Below are positions 1-11,809 of a stretch of 64,000 nucleotides of DNA, piece by piece. The notes under the pieces are model-generated. The model was not told the origin of the DNA and searched no databases. It worked only from the letters and a program-made list of their open reading frames with translations. A program made the translations under genes and the position numbers. Numbering within the stretch: the stretch's first letter is position 1; the number at the start of each line of letters is the position of its first letter. The DNA is taken from positions 1 to 64,000 of the forward strand of contig NZ_MPDM01000006.1 of assembly GCF_001936115.1 (NCBI RefSeq), read 5' to 3'. This DNA comes from Boudabousia marimammalium. Its GTDB lineage: Bacteria > Actinomycetota > Actinomycetes > Actinomycetales > Actinomycetaceae.

Positions 1-358
1 CCCCAAAAACGCGCAAAAACACACGCAATCAAAACAAGGAGGAAAACCCAGAAACCAGAAAAACCAGCCCCGGCAACCGCCACAATCACTCGCGACGACT
101 GGATTAACTTTAGTGGAACGACCACCCCACCGCAAACCGAAATCCTGCAACCTGCATCACATCTGTTGGTCAGGGAAAATCTTTACCGCAAAATACCGCC
201 AAATTGTATCCGAAAAATGCCGGAATTGAGTATACGGTCACGTTGTTTTGACCCGCCTTACACCCCGCCTTGAAAACTCGGATTCTCCCTCGAAAGTCAA
301 CGAAAAGCGGGTGCAACCAAGAAAGTCGCACCCGCTTAACCTAACTGCCAGAGAGCAA
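1..358. other. Left-edge region without a recognised gene
   Basis: About 360 bases with no convincing gene. One forward frame is open from the first base to a TGA at 271-273, but it has no start codon inside the window, and its translation is rich in Lys, Pro and Thr and matches nothing I recognise. The first 60 bases are strongly A/C-biased. The only clear element is the hairpin at 305-337. The region could include the tail of, or a promoter for, a gene lying to the left. Confidence 0.4.
305..337 (-). terminator. Rho-independent terminator of the malic enzyme gene
   Basis: A perfect 10-bp inverted repeat (aagcgggtgc / gcacccgctt) with a 13-nt loop lies 22 bases beyond the stop codon of the minus-strand malic enzyme gene. 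Read on the minus strand the stem is followed by TTTTCG, a short U-tract. Confidence 0.7.
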
Positions 359-1783
359 TTAGAGGTTCATGTGTTCCTGAACCGGAATCTCACGTGTCGG
401 CAAATCCTTCACGGCCTTACGGACCGCCTCAGACACTGCCGGCGCCACACGCTTATCGAAAACACCAGGAATGATGTAATTTGCGTCCAATTCCCGCTCC
501 GAAACTACCCCCGCAATCGCTACCGCGCAGACACGGAGCACTTCGGTCGTAATCTCAGAGACGCGAGCATCCAGCAAACCACGGAACAAGCCCGGGAAAG
601 CCAGCACGTTATTGATCTGGTTCGGGTAATCGGAACGGCCCGTAGCGATAACCTTGGCGTACTTAGAGGCACCCGCCGGATCTACCTCAGGGGTCGGGTT
701 CGACAAAGCGAAAACAATCGCGCCATCCGCCATCTGCGCAATATCTTCCGGATCTAATAAGTTACCGGCAGAAACCCCAATGAAAACATCGGCATCCTTC
801 AAACCGGAGCGCAAATCACCAGTCACACCACGCGGGTTAGTGTGCTCAGCCAGCCAACGACGTGAAGGATGCATACCCTCAACATCACCGGCATGCAGCG
901 CGCCAGTGCGGCCATAACCGACAATATCCTTCGCCCCCTGAGCCATCAACAACTTAATAATGGCTGAACCAGCAGCACCCACACCAGCGACCACGATACG
1001 AACCTCAGAGATGTCCTTGCCGACTACCTTCAAAGCATTCAGCAAGGCAGCTAACACCACGATAGCGGTGCCGTGCTGATCGTCATGGAAGACCGGAATG
1101 TCCAGTTCATTTCGCAAACGCTCCTCAATTTCGAAGCAGCGGGGTGCGGAAATATCCTCCAGGTTGATACCACCATAGGCGGGCGCAATCGCCTTCACGA
1201 TGTTGACAATCTCATCAACATCATTCGTGTCCAGCACGACCGGCCAGGCGTCCACATCAGCGAACTCCTTAAACAGCACTGCTTTACCTTCCATCACTGG
1301 CAAAGCCGCAGCCGGACCAATATCGCCCAAGCCCAAAACGGCAGAGCCATCGGAGACAACCGCAACCGTATTGGACTTCATGGTAAGCAAGTAAGCCTTA
1401 TCCGGAGTGTCCGCAATAGCAGTCGAAACCCGGGCCACACCAGGGGTGTAAACCCGAGACAGGTCACGACGGTTCTTCACTGGAATCTTCGTCTTAACTT
1501 CCAGCTTGCCACCCATGTGGGCGAGGAAGGTTGAATCTGCGACACTCAAAATGGTGACACCAGGAAGTTCCTCCAAGGCTTCCACCAGTTGACGACGATG
1601 CTCAGAATCGTGGCAGTCAGCAGTAATATCAATATGCATACCCATGGCATCTGCTTTAGCGATGTCGAGAGCGGTAAGAACAGCACCGACCTCACTGACA
1701 ACCTCCACCAAGTTCATGGTGTTAACGGTGTCATCAACTACCACTCGGATTGCCACGGTGTATGACGGGCTAACTCGAATCAT
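359..1783 (-). CDS. NAD(P)-dependent malic enzyme with N-terminal ACT domain
   Basis: Oxidative decarboxylation of malate to pyruvate in the cytosol, linking the C4-acid pool to pyruvate. The 474-residue product has an ACT-like regulatory segment (about residues 8-80), then the malic domain with YTPGVA (112-117), GLGDIGP (151-157) and DDQHGTA (234-240), and a Rossmann dinucleotide fold with GVGAAGSA (267-274). The ACT-fused form is common in actinobacteria and suggests allosteric control by a small ligand. The start is an ATG behind a GGAGAG ribosome site. The gene ends before a terminator at 305-337 and lies 56 bp downstream of gatB on the same strand. Cofactor preference cannot be read from the sequence. 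Confidence 0.93.
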   Translation of the reverse strand: MIRVSPSYTVAIRVVVDDTVNTMNLVEVVSEVGAVLTALDIAKADAMGMHIDITADCHDSEHRRQLVEALEELPGVTILSVADSTFLAHMGGKLEVKTKIPVKNRRDLSRVYTPGVARVSTAIADTPDKAYLLTMKSNTVAVVSDGSAVLGLGDIGPAAALPVMEGKAVLFKEFADVDAWPVVLDTNDVDEIVNIVKAIAPAYGGINLEDISAPRCFEIEERLRNELDIPVFHDDQHGTAIVVLAALLNALKVVGKDISEVRIVVAGVGAAGSAIIKLLMAQGAKDIVGYGRTGALHAGDVEGMHPSRRWLAEHTNPRGVTGDLRSGLKDADVFIGVSAGNLLDPEDIAQMADGAIVFALSNPTPEVDPAGASKYAKVIATGRSDYPNQINNVLAFPGLFRGLLDARVSEITTEVLRVCAVAIAGVVSERELDANYIIPGVFDKRVAPAVSEAVRKAVKDLPTREIPVQEHMNL

Positions 1784-1839
1784 TTCTCTCTCCGATTCTC
1801 TTCTAACAATAAATCTGTGTGCAAAAGGCCCATGACAGG

Positions 1840-3336
1840 TCAGGAACCGACCCGTTCGATTACCAAAGCGCTTACGCGCCCAGCATCAGCCTGGCCTTTG
1901 GTTGCCTTCATGACCTGGCCGACGATAGCGCCAGCAGCCTTCAGCTTTCCAGCCTTAATGTCTTCGACGACCTTCGGCATTCGTGCCAAAGCCTCATCAA
2001 TAATGGCGAGGAGCTCAGAGTCATCCGACACAATCTCCATGCCCTTGGCGGCGACAATCTCTGCTGGGTCGCCCTCGCCGGCCAGTACTGCTTCCAACAC
2101 CTGACGCGCCAACTTGTCGTTGAGCTTGCCAGAATCGACTAGGTCCTGCAGTTGCGCAATCTGGGCTGGAGTAACCGCCACTTCAGTAAGCGCAATCTCC
2201 TGCTCCTTCGCGGCACGTGAAAGTTCGCCCATCCACCATTTACGGGCTGCGGCGGGGGCCACCCCCTCGGCCACGGTGCCCTCGATCAAATCAAGTGCGT
2301 TGGCGTTCACCACGTCGCGCATCTCCATCTGCGTAAAGCCCCACTCCTCACGGAGGCGACGGCGGCGCTCCACGGGTAGCTCTGGTAGGCTGGCGCGAAT
2401 CTCCTCCACCCATTCACGGGAAGGCTCCAGCGGAACCAGATCAGGCTCCGGGAAGTAGCGGTAATCCTCAGCGTCGGTCTTAGCGCGGCCCGCCGAAGTA
2501 CTACCATCTTCCTCATGGAAATGGCGAGTCTCCTGCTGAATCGTACCGCCGGCCGCCAAAATAGCGGCGTGGCGGCGAATCTCGTAACGGACAGCCCGCT
2601 CAATCGAACGGAAAGAGTTCACGTTCTTCGTCTCAGTACGGGTACCCAGCGGTGAATCCGGAGACTCCCGCAAAGACAAGTTCACATCCGCGCGAACGTT
2701 ACCGCGCTCCATGCGAGCCTCCGAAACCCCAATCGCCCGGAAAATATCGCGCAGAGTCTCCACGTACTTAGCCGCAATCTCAGGCGCACGCTCACCGGCG
2801 CCCTCAATCGGGCGAGTCACGATTTCCACCAGCGGCACGCCCGCGCGGTTGTAGTCCACCAAAGAAGCGGAAGCACCATGAATACGGCCACTGTCACCGC
2901 CGAGGTGAGTGTTCTTACCGGCGTCCTCCTCCATATGTGCGCGCTCGATCGGCACCCGGAAAACCTCGCCATCATCCAGTTCCACATCCAAATAGCCGTC
3001 ATAGGCAATTGGCTCATCATACTGGGAAGTCTGGAAAGCTTTAGTGAGATCCGGATAGAAGTAGTTCTTCCGGGCAAAACGGCAGTATTCAGCAATCTTG
3101 CAGTTCAAAGCCAGACCGATTCGGATAGCGTACTCAACTGCCGTCGCATTCACTACCGGCAAAGAGCCGGGCAACCCCAAGGAAACCTCTGTGACGAAAG
3201 TATTCGGGTCACCACCGAACTGGTTCGGGGCGGCATCAAACATTTTCGTTTTCGTACCCAACTCCACGTGAACTTCCAAGCCGAGGACCGGGTCGAACCG
3301 TTTCACAGCCTCATCGTATTTCATTAAGTCAGCCAT
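1840..3336 (-). CDS. gatB: Asp-tRNA(Asn)/Glu-tRNA(Gln) amidotransferase subunit B
   Basis: GatB binds the misacylated tRNA and activates its carboxylate with ATP so that ammonia from GatA can convert Glu-tRNA(Gln) or Asp-tRNA(Asn) to the amide form. The 498-residue protein starts MADLM and has the GLEVHVEL segment near residue 19, the [12 protein letters not shown] segment, the [12 protein letters not shown] signature and a C-terminal GatB/YqeY tRNA-binding region. I chose the ATG that shares one base with the gatA stop (TAATG), which implies translational coupling. An in-frame start six codons upstream lies inside gatA and is less likely. Operon order is gatC-gatA-gatB. Confidence 0.96.
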   Translation of the reverse strand: MADLMKYDEAVKRFDPVLGLEVHVELGTKTKMFDAAPNQFGGDPNTFVTEVSLGLPGSLPVVNATAVEYAIRIGLALNCKIAEYCRFARKNYFYPDLTKAFQTSQYDEPIAYDGYLDVELDDGEVFRVPIERAHMEEDAGKNTHLGGDSGRIHGASASLVDYNRAGVPLVEIVTRPIEGAGERAPEIAAKYVETLRDIFRAIGVSEARMERGNVRADVNLSLRESPDSPLGTRTETKNVNSFRSIERAVRYEIRRHAAILAAGGTIQQETRHFHEEDGSTSAGRAKTDAEDYRYFPEPDLVPLEPSREWVEEIRASLPELPVERRRRLREEWGFTQMEMRDVVNANALDLIEGTVAEGVAPAAARKWWMGELSRAAKEQEIALTEVAVTPAQIAQLQDLVDSGKLNDKLARQVLEAVLAGEGDPAEIVAAKGMEIVSDDSELLAIIDEALARMPKVVEDIKAGKLKAAGAIVGQVMKATKGQADAGRVSALVIERVGS

Positions 3337-4847
3337 TATGCTTCCACCTTCCAATCCTTAGCCGGGCACTGCGAGGGCATATCGTCGCCGGTCGCTTCCA
3401 CCACCAGTTGAGCGACTCGGTACATCAACTCATCCTGCTGCTCCGGTGCAATGACCTGGAAACCACAGGGCAGGCCGTCTTCTAAACCATTCGGCACGGA
3501 AATGGCGGGGACGCCAGCCAGGTTGGCTGGAACCGTAGCCACATCATTTAGATACATTGCCATGGGGTCTTCCTGCCTTTGTCCCAGCTGGAAAGCCGTA
3601 GTGGGGGCAGTCGGGGAAACCAGCACGTCAGCCTTCTCAAAGGCTGCCGCGAAATCGCGCTTAATCAAAGTCCGAACCTTCTGCGCGGAACCATAGTAGG
3701 CGTCCACCTGTCCAGAAGACAGCACGTAGGTGCCCAAAATGATGCGGCGCTTCACTTCGTGACCGAAACCGGCGCCACGAGTGGCTGCCATCACCCGCTC
3801 AGCGGTTACCGGGCCTTCCTCGGGCTCAACCCGCAAACCGTAGCGAACGCCATCGAACCGTGCCAGGTTCGAAGAAACCTCAGCCGGCATAATCAGATAG
3901 TAGGCTGCCATAGCGTAATCGAAAGAGGGGCAATCCACCTCAACTACTTCACAGCCACGCTCCTTAAGCGCCTGCACCACGGAATCAAAGTGATGCTGCA
4001 CGCCAGCAGAATAGCCCTCACCAGTCAGTTGCTTGATCACACCAACGCGCAGACCTTCAATAGAACCCTCCTTGCTGACCTGCTTAACCGACTCCAACAG
4101 GGCGGGGACCGGATCAGGCAGAGAGGTTGAATCATGCGGATCATGGCCGCTGATGAGCTCCTGCAAAGCAGCCGCATCACGAACCGTGCGGGTTACCGGA
4201 CCAATCTGATCCAAAGAAGAAGCCATCGCGACTAGGCCGTAACGAGACACCGCACCATAGGTGGGCTTAGCGCCGACCGTACCGGTGAAAGCGCCAGGCT
4301 GGCGAATCGAACCACCAGTATCGGAGCCGAGGGCGAGCGGCACCATGAAAGCCGCCACTGCAGCAGCAGAGCCGCCACCGGAACCACCCGGTGCCCGGGT
4401 TAGATCCCAAGGGTTATAGGTCGGACCGAAAGCAGAGTATTCACAGGATGAGCCCATGGCGAACTCATCCATATTGGTTTTACCCAGAATCGGCAGCTTC
4501 GCATCAATGATGCGCTGCACAACCGTGCCAGAGTATGGCGGCATCCAGCCTTCCAGAATCTTCGAAGCGCAAGTAGTCGGCATCTGACGGGTAACCAGGT
4601 TATCCTTCAAGGCGATCGGCACGCCGGCCAAAGGATGCAAATCAGCGCCTTCTTCGCGGAGACGGTCAACCTCATCCGCGGTCCGCAAAGCACCCTCGGC
4701 ATCCACATGCAAGAAAGCGTGGACGCGGCCATCGAAAGCCTCAATGCGGTCAAGGCAAGCCTGGGTGAGCTCACGGGCAGTGAAATCGCCGGCACGCAAG
4801 CCCTCCGCCATCGCTACTGCGTCAAGTTTAGTTACATCAACAGTCAT
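3336..4847 (-). CDS. gatA: Asp-tRNA(Asn)/Glu-tRNA(Gln) amidotransferase subunit A
   Basis: Glutaminase subunit of GatCAB, releasing ammonia from glutamine for the GatB reaction. The 503-residue protein carries the amidase signature: Lys81 in LKDNL, Ser156 in APGGSGGGS and the nucleophile Ser180 in GSDTGGS match the Lys-Ser-Ser triad known for the family. It follows gatC by one base and overlaps gatB by one base, so the three genes are a single translationally coupled operon. Such organisms usually rely on this indirect pathway for Gln-tRNA; no glnS was seen in this window. Confidence 0.96.
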   Translation of the reverse strand: MTVDVTKLDAVAMAEGLRAGDFTARELTQACLDRIEAFDGRVHAFLHVDAEGALRTADEVDRLREEGADLHPLAGVPIALKDNLVTRQMPTTCASKILEGWMPPYSGTVVQRIIDAKLPILGKTNMDEFAMGSSCEYSAFGPTYNPWDLTRAPGGSGGGSAAAVAAFMVPLALGSDTGGSIRQPGAFTGTVGAKPTYGAVSRYGLVAMASSLDQIGPVTRTVRDAAALQELISGHDPHDSTSLPDPVPALLESVKQVSKEGSIEGLRVGVIKQLTGEGYSAGVQHHFDSVVQALKERGCEVVEVDCPSFDYAMAAYYLIMPAEVSSNLARFDGVRYGLRVEPEEGPVTAERVMAATRGAGFGHEVKRRIILGTYVLSSGQVDAYYGSAQKVRTLIKRDFAAAFEKADVLVSPTAPTTAFQLGQRQEDPMAMYLNDVATVPANLAGVPAISVPNGLEDGLPCGFQVIAPEQQDELMYRVAQLVVEATGDDMPSQCPAKDWKVEA

Positions 4848-4848
4848 T

Positions 4849-5145
4849 TCACTCCTCCCCCAGAATCTGAGCTACCTTAAACATGCCGTTTTGCGACATG
4901 GGGGCCGCAGCTAGGACCTCATCACGGTCCAGGGTTTCCCCCACCACGTCTTCGCGCATCACGTTAGTGAGCGGCATCGGGTGGGAGGTAGCCGGAACAT
5001 CAGGGGTTGCCACCTGCTGAACCGTCTCCACTGACTGAGTAATCTTTCCGAGCTCAGAGGCGTACTCTTCAGCTTCGGATTCGGTAATTGCAATGCGTGC
5101 CATCTGCGCTAAACGCATGACTTCGCTACTTGTAAAATTAGACAT
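4849..5145 (-). CDS. gatC: Asp-tRNA(Asn)/Glu-tRNA(Gln) amidotransferase subunit C
   Basis: Small 98-residue subunit that wraps the GatA-GatB interface. It shows the family pattern of an N-terminal helix with V-x-x-L-A-x-x-A-R-I and the conserved central ALPRDD-like part replaced by [15 protein letters not shown]. First gene of the operon. There is no Shine-Dalgarno; instead TAAACT lies six bases before the ATG, consistent with a leaderless transcript. Confidence 0.93.
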   Translation of the reverse strand: MSNFTSSEVMRLAQMARIAITESEAEEYASELGKITQSVETVQQVATPDVPATSHPMPLTNVMREDVVGETLDRDEVLAAAPMSQNGMFKVAQILGEE

Positions 5146-5151
5146 GCTCTG

Positions 5152-5157
5152 AGTTTA
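5152..5157 (-). promoter_or_regulatory. -10 box of a leaderless gatCAB promoter
   Basis: TAAACT on the minus strand ends six bases before the gatC ATG. With transcription normally starting about 6-8 bases after the -10 box, the mRNA would begin at or beside the start codon. No good -35 box is visible. Confidence 0.5.
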
Positions 5158-5198
5158 CGACATTAGCCCTAAAGCTGTCTGCCCCGACGCTACTAAGG

Positions 5199-5204
5199 TA
5201 GGCT
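5199..5204 (+). promoter_or_regulatory. -10 box of a leaderless promoter for the phospholipase D-type gene
   Basis: TAGGCT is followed by seven bases and then the ATG at 5212, with no ribosome-binding site between. It is divergent from the gatC promoter within a 66-bp gap. Confidence 0.5.
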
Positions 5205-5211
5205 ATTAGAC

Positions 5212-6489
5212 ATGAGTTTGCGCAAACCGTTATTTCGCCTCCGCAGAATCAGGAATACCGCCCATAAGGCCCTGAAACTGTGGCTTTTCGGCTTTGCGGC
5301 TTTGCAGGTAATTACGGCTAGCAGCATCATTGCGCATGACCAATTTCGTAAACGGCGTATTCCTGGTGGCGATATTCGCTACCCGCACTTGCCGCCGCAA
5401 AACACCACCTTGTCAAAAAATGAGGTAACAGTTTATACACAGGGTGAAGTTCTCTACGCGGATATGCTAGATAGCATTGAGAAGGCAGAGCACACCATTT
5501 ACTTTGAGTCCTTCATTTGGAAGGGCGACCAGGTCGGGCAGCAGTTCAAAGAGGCGCTCATCGCTGCCGCAGAACGCGGAGTTACCGTCTATTGCGTTTT
5601 CGATACTTTCGCGAACCTGGTGGTCAGCCCCCATTTCAAGCACTTCCCGAAACTACCGAATCTCCATGTGAGAGCTTTCCCGCTGCTGCCCCCCAGCGCT
5701 TTCTTGATACGCCGCCGGCTCTTCGGTCGCGATCACCGCAAACTTCTAGTGGTTGATGGTGAAGTCGGCTGGGTCGGCGGATACAATATCGGCTCCCTCT
5801 ACGCTACCGCTTGGCGTGACACGCAGGTACGTATTAGCGGGCCAGCCGTATGGGAGTTGGAAAACTCATTCGCTAACTTCTGGAATGACTTTAAGAAAGA
5901 CAAACAGCCCGCGCTTCCCAACGAAGGGGCCCGCAAATGGGACGCCCGTATTCAAGCAATCGCAAACGCCCCAAACCGTTTGCTCTACCCTATCCGCGGC
6001 GCCTACCTTGACGCTATTAACCGTGCCTCCAAACGAGTGTGGATTACACAGGCTTATTTCATTCCCGACCGGGAATTCATTGACGCATTAAAGAAGGCAG
6101 AAAGCCGCGGCGTCGATGTCAGAGTGCTAATCCCAGAGCGCTCAAATCACATTTTGGCAGACTGGGCGGCCGCCCCCTACTTCAGTGAGCTACTGGCTGC
6201 CGGAGTGGAAATCTGGCAGTACGAACACGCCATGGTCCACGCCAAGACCGCGGTCATTGATGGGCGCTGGTGCACGATCGGTACCGCCAATATTGACCGG
6301 CTTTCCCTGTCTGGAAACTTCGAACTAAACCTAGTCTTCCACGGAGAAAACACTGCCATGGTGATGGAAAAAGTCTTCTTGAAAGACCTGGAAACCGCCC
6401 ACTGCCTGACCACTGAAGAATGGGCAAAGCGGCCCTGGCTGTGGCGGGTCACTGAACGCATCATCCGCCCCCTAGGGATTATGCTCTAA
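5212..6489 (+). CDS. Cardiolipin synthase-like phospholipase D family protein
   Basis: Probable cardiolipin synthase or phosphatidyltransferase at the inner face of the membrane. The 425-residue protein has one hydrophobic N-terminal segment (about 22-42) and two HKD motifs, H175-x-K177-x4-D182 (HRKLLVVD) and H343-x-K345-x4-D350 (HAKTAVID), each followed by the G(T/G)-A/Y-N turn typical of the bacterial Cls family. The length is a little shorter than ClsA (about 480), with one membrane segment instead of two, closer to ClsB/YwiE-type enzymes. Divergent from gatC and convergent with ligA. Confidence 0.85.
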   Translation: MSLRKPLFRLRRIRNTAHKALKLWLFGFAALQVITASSIIAHDQFRKRRIPGGDIRYPHLPPQNTTLSKNEVTVYTQGEVLYADMLDSIEKAEHTIYFESFIWKGDQVGQQFKEALIAAAERGVTVYCVFDTFANLVVSPHFKHFPKLPNLHVRAFPLLPPSAFLIRRRLFGRDHRKLLVVDGEVGWVGGYNIGSLYATAWRDTQVRISGPAVWELENSFANFWNDFKKDKQPALPNEGARKWDARIQAIANAPNRLLYPIRGAYLDAINRASKRVWITQAYFIPDREFIDALKKAESRGVDVRVLIPERSNHILADWAAAPYFSELLAAGVEIWQYEHAMVHAKTAVIDGRWCTIGTANIDRLSLSGNFELNLVFHGENTAMVMEKVFLKDLETAHCLTTEEWAKRPWLWRVTERIIRPLGIML

Positions 6490-6506
6490 AGCCACCCAGA
6501 GGTGCT

Positions 6507-9023
<2,517 letters not shown>

Positions 9024-9118
9024 TTAATAGTTTTCCACATTTGCGGGCACTTTTGTTTTTCCCCAACCTGATACTGGCTTTGAGGTGCGACGATTGAAAG
9101 GAGACTATATCTAGAAAA

Positions 9119-11809
9119 GTGTTTTCGATATCTGATATTTGCGCCGAAGCCCATCTGGCGGTTCTGTCTGGGCCAGATGCGGGAGTATGCCTGCCTCCCG
9201 GACCTTTCGGTTTGTCTCACGGGCTAAGCGACCCCGACTTGGCTTTGGCGCATGGCGTGTGGACATGGGATGCAGATAGAAATACTGGCACTTTGTTACT
9301 TTCCCACCAGGCAGGGGTGACGCGACAGCTCTTTCAGGCGCGTCCGCAGCTTGGCCCGTTGTTAAGTCTCTTTAGGTTTTCGCGTCGGCTTTATCCGGGA
9401 CGCAGCTACCAGATTCGTGTCGGCACCCGTTTTGCTTCTGGGAACACGATATGGCAGGTACGACTGCGGCCCGGTAGCGGAGCTATCCCCGCCCCGCAGA
9501 TTGAAGCAGAGAGAACCACAAAAATTGGCAAATCTTGGCGTCTTTTTGCTCTTCTCCCTCTGCTGTTTTCTTTCACCCTGCTGCTGCGGCTGACGGGCTG
9601 GGGAGGGGTAGAGACACTCAGATGGTTGCCCGCGCTGGGTGGCATAATGGTCTTGTTGCTGTCCTACTGGGTTTGGCGAGGGAAACAAAAACTACCTGTG
9701 CTGGATCCAGCGCAGCTACTTGCCGCCGCGACTTTGCGTTGCCGAGGGGGAGCCCCACCAAAGAGCGGTGAAGCAGCTGTATCTGCTTGGTTAAGCGACG
9801 GCTGGGTCAGGCGCCGTCCACAGCTGAAAGATAGCGGACTGCCTCAGGTTCTAACTGTGACCGCTGGAGAAACAATCTGTCTCACTGGCCCCAGCGCTTT
9901 ACCAGCCATGCGCTGGTGGGCTGCGCAACTACTGCTCCGCAGGCAAAGCCGGCATATCACTGATTCATCCGGCACTTGGGAGTTGAACCGGCCTAGCACA
10001 TTCCCCGAAAACGGAGGGAGCGCACCAACTTTGCGACAGATTCGTTTACTGTCCGCGAAGGAGGCCGAAACTGCTCCACCCTGTCAGGCTGACGAGGTGC
10101 TCCTAGTCTGTGCAGAGAGAACCTCCCAGGCACCGTGGGACTGCAACCTGATAAGTACCGCCCCACCAGCGGTAGGCTCCGCGAACTGGTGGCGGCAGTT
10201 GATGAAACCAACGGCATCAAGTGGCTTACAGCAGAGCAACCTCGCTCTGGAGCGCAACGGCTGGATGACGAAACCGCGTAGCATTGCCCAGAACTGGCAG
10301 AAGAACCATCCGGGACTAAGCACAGAAGTGGGCGCCCAGTGTGGCGACTCTGCCCCTAGTTATTGGCTTGATCTAGCTGCGAGTGGGCCGCATGCTTTGG
10401 TGGCAGGGACCTCGGGATCGGGAAAGTCTGAGGCCCTTTTGACCTGGCTGGGAACCTTGTGTACCAGGCACTCCCCCACGCAGCTGTCCCTGATTTTGAT
10501 TGACTACAAGGGCGGGGCAACTTTCAACCGGCTGGCAGGGCTTCCGCACACCATGGGGGTACTGACCGACTTAGATACAGAGCTGACAGTGCGCGCACTG
10601 GCGGGGATTTCACTAGAGCTAAAACGAAGAGAGCAAGTTTTTGCCAGTCGGGGGCTCAGCGACTACGATTCTTGGCTGGCAGCAAAAACAGATTCAGATG
10701 AGATCTTACCCAGGCTACTGATTGCGGTGGATGAATTCCGTGAGCTAGCGCAGCATGCCCCCGCCCAGATGGAAAGCCTAATTCGGCTGGCCAGTCAGGG
10801 AAGATCCTTGGGAATGCACCTGATTTTAGCTACCCAACGCCCAGCCGGGGCAGTCGATTCCACGATTCGTGCAAACTGTCCGCTGAGGGTCGCCCTACGA
10901 GTCACCGATAGCGCTGACTCATACGATGTTTTAGGAGATGGTAGTGCGGCAACCTTAGAAACGAAACCAGGCAACGCGATTGTGCAAGCTGAACAATCGA
11001 CCGCAATCCGTTTCGACTATCTACCTAAAACAGACCTTGACCAGCTGGTTAAAGCCTGCCAGATAGCCGCCAAATCTGTGGGCCGCACAGGTTGTCGGGT
11101 GCAAACGCCCTGGACTGAGCCCTTACCTGAAACTCTCACCCAGGACCATCCAGCTTTGCTTTCCTACCAGCAGAGCACACCAGTTTCCTTGCCACTCGGG
11201 CTCTATGACGCCGGCCCGTCAGAACCGGCGCAAGTATTCGGCATAGACCCGGGCACAATTGTCACAGCCGGAGGCGGAAATACCTGGCAACAAGAGCTAA
11301 CGGAATCTCTACTCGCCAGCGCTCACAGAGCAAACTGGGAAACCATCAGAGTCGGACCGGATCTAAACGGCCCACATGATTTCGATTGGCATGACCCGAA
11401 CTGGTTGCAGACGGTGCACGCAGAACAATGTTTGGACTCCACGGCATCTGGCAGGCTAATGATTCTTGAAGCCGCCGATCAGTGGCTGAAATATGCCAAT
11501 TTCACGCCCGGCCAGATAGCGGCGGAAGCTACTTTTAGAAGCATCAGGCAAAGCCAGACCAGCCTGCTCATCATTGGAGATAGCGCCGTATTTACTGCCG
11601 CTTCCCAAAATCAGGCCGACCTGCTGTTAGCCCCTGCCGCTTTGGACCCGATTAGCGCCAGCCGACTTGGCCTCAGTCCGACGACCAGCACCCGGACACG
11701 CCCTCGTCCCTTTAGCGGACTGATAATCCGAGAGGGGCAAGCCCAGACCTTTACCCTCACCCGACCGAAACCCCTCGCCAGAGAGGAAAGCAGCCCCGCC
11801 AGATTCTAG
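9119..11809 (+). CDS. Orphan FtsK/SpoIIIE-type ATPase resembling EccC of type VII secretion
   Basis: 896-residue membrane ATPase. The N-terminal about 120 residues look like a degenerate FHA-type beta domain. Two hydrophobic segments follow (about 140-185, LFALLPLLFSFTLLL and ALGGIMVLLLSYWVW). An active FtsK/SpoIIIE domain has Walker A GTSGSGKS near residue 430, the EccC-like DYKGGATF and LIAVDEFRELA (Walker B), and LILATQRP. A second, C-terminal domain lacks Walker motifs (IVTAGGGNTWQQ where a P-loop would be). No ESX components (WXG100, EccB/D/E, mycosin) are nearby. The GTG start follows AAAGGAG with a long 14-nt spacer, so the true start is uncertain. Its stop codon overlaps that of the convergent kinase gene. 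Confidence 0.75.
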   Translation: MFSISDICAEAHLAVLSGPDAGVCLPPGPFGLSHGLSDPDLALAHGVWTWDADRNTGTLLLSHQAGVTRQLFQARPQLGPLLSLFRFSRRLYPGRSYQIRVGTRFASGNTIWQVRLRPGSGAIPAPQIEAERTTKIGKSWRLFALLPLLFSFTLLLRLTGWGGVETLRWLPALGGIMVLLLSYWVWRGKQKLPVLDPAQLLAAATLRCRGGAPPKSGEAAVSAWLSDGWVRRRPQLKDSGLPQVLTVTAGETICLTGPSALPAMRWWAAQLLLRRQSRHITDSSGTWELNRPSTFPENGGSAPTLRQIRLLSAKEAETAPPCQADEVLLVCAERTSQAPWDCNLISTAPPAVGSANWWRQLMKPTASSGLQQSNLALERNGWMTKPRSIAQNWQKNHPGLSTEVGAQCGDSAPSYWLDLAASGPHALVAGTSGSGKSEALLTWLGTLCTRHSPTQLSLILIDYKGGATFNRLAGLPHTMGVLTDLDTELTVRALAGISLELKRREQVFASRGLSDYDSWLAAKTDSDEILPRLLIAVDEFRELAQHAPAQMESLIRLASQGRSLGMHLILATQRPAGAVDSTIRANCPLRVALRVTDSADSYDVLGDGSAATLETKPGNAIVQAEQSTAIRFDYLPKTDLDQLVKACQIAAKSVGRTGCRVQTPWTEPLPETLTQDHPALLSYQQSTPVSLPLGLYDAGPSEPAQVFGIDPGTIVTAGGGNTWQQELTESLLASAHRANWETIRVGPDLNGPHDFDWHDPNWLQTVHAEQCLDSTASGRLMILEAADQWLKYANFTPGQIAAEATFRSIRQSQTSLLIIGDSAVFTAASQNQADLLLAPAALDPISASRLGLSPTTSTRTRPRPFSGLIIREGQAQTFTLTRPKPLAREESSPARF

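Noticed and set aside
9119-11809. Complete type VII secretion locus
   Set aside because: No WXG100, EccB, EccD, EccE or mycosin-type genes occur beside the ATPase; the neighbours are ligA and a histidine kinase.
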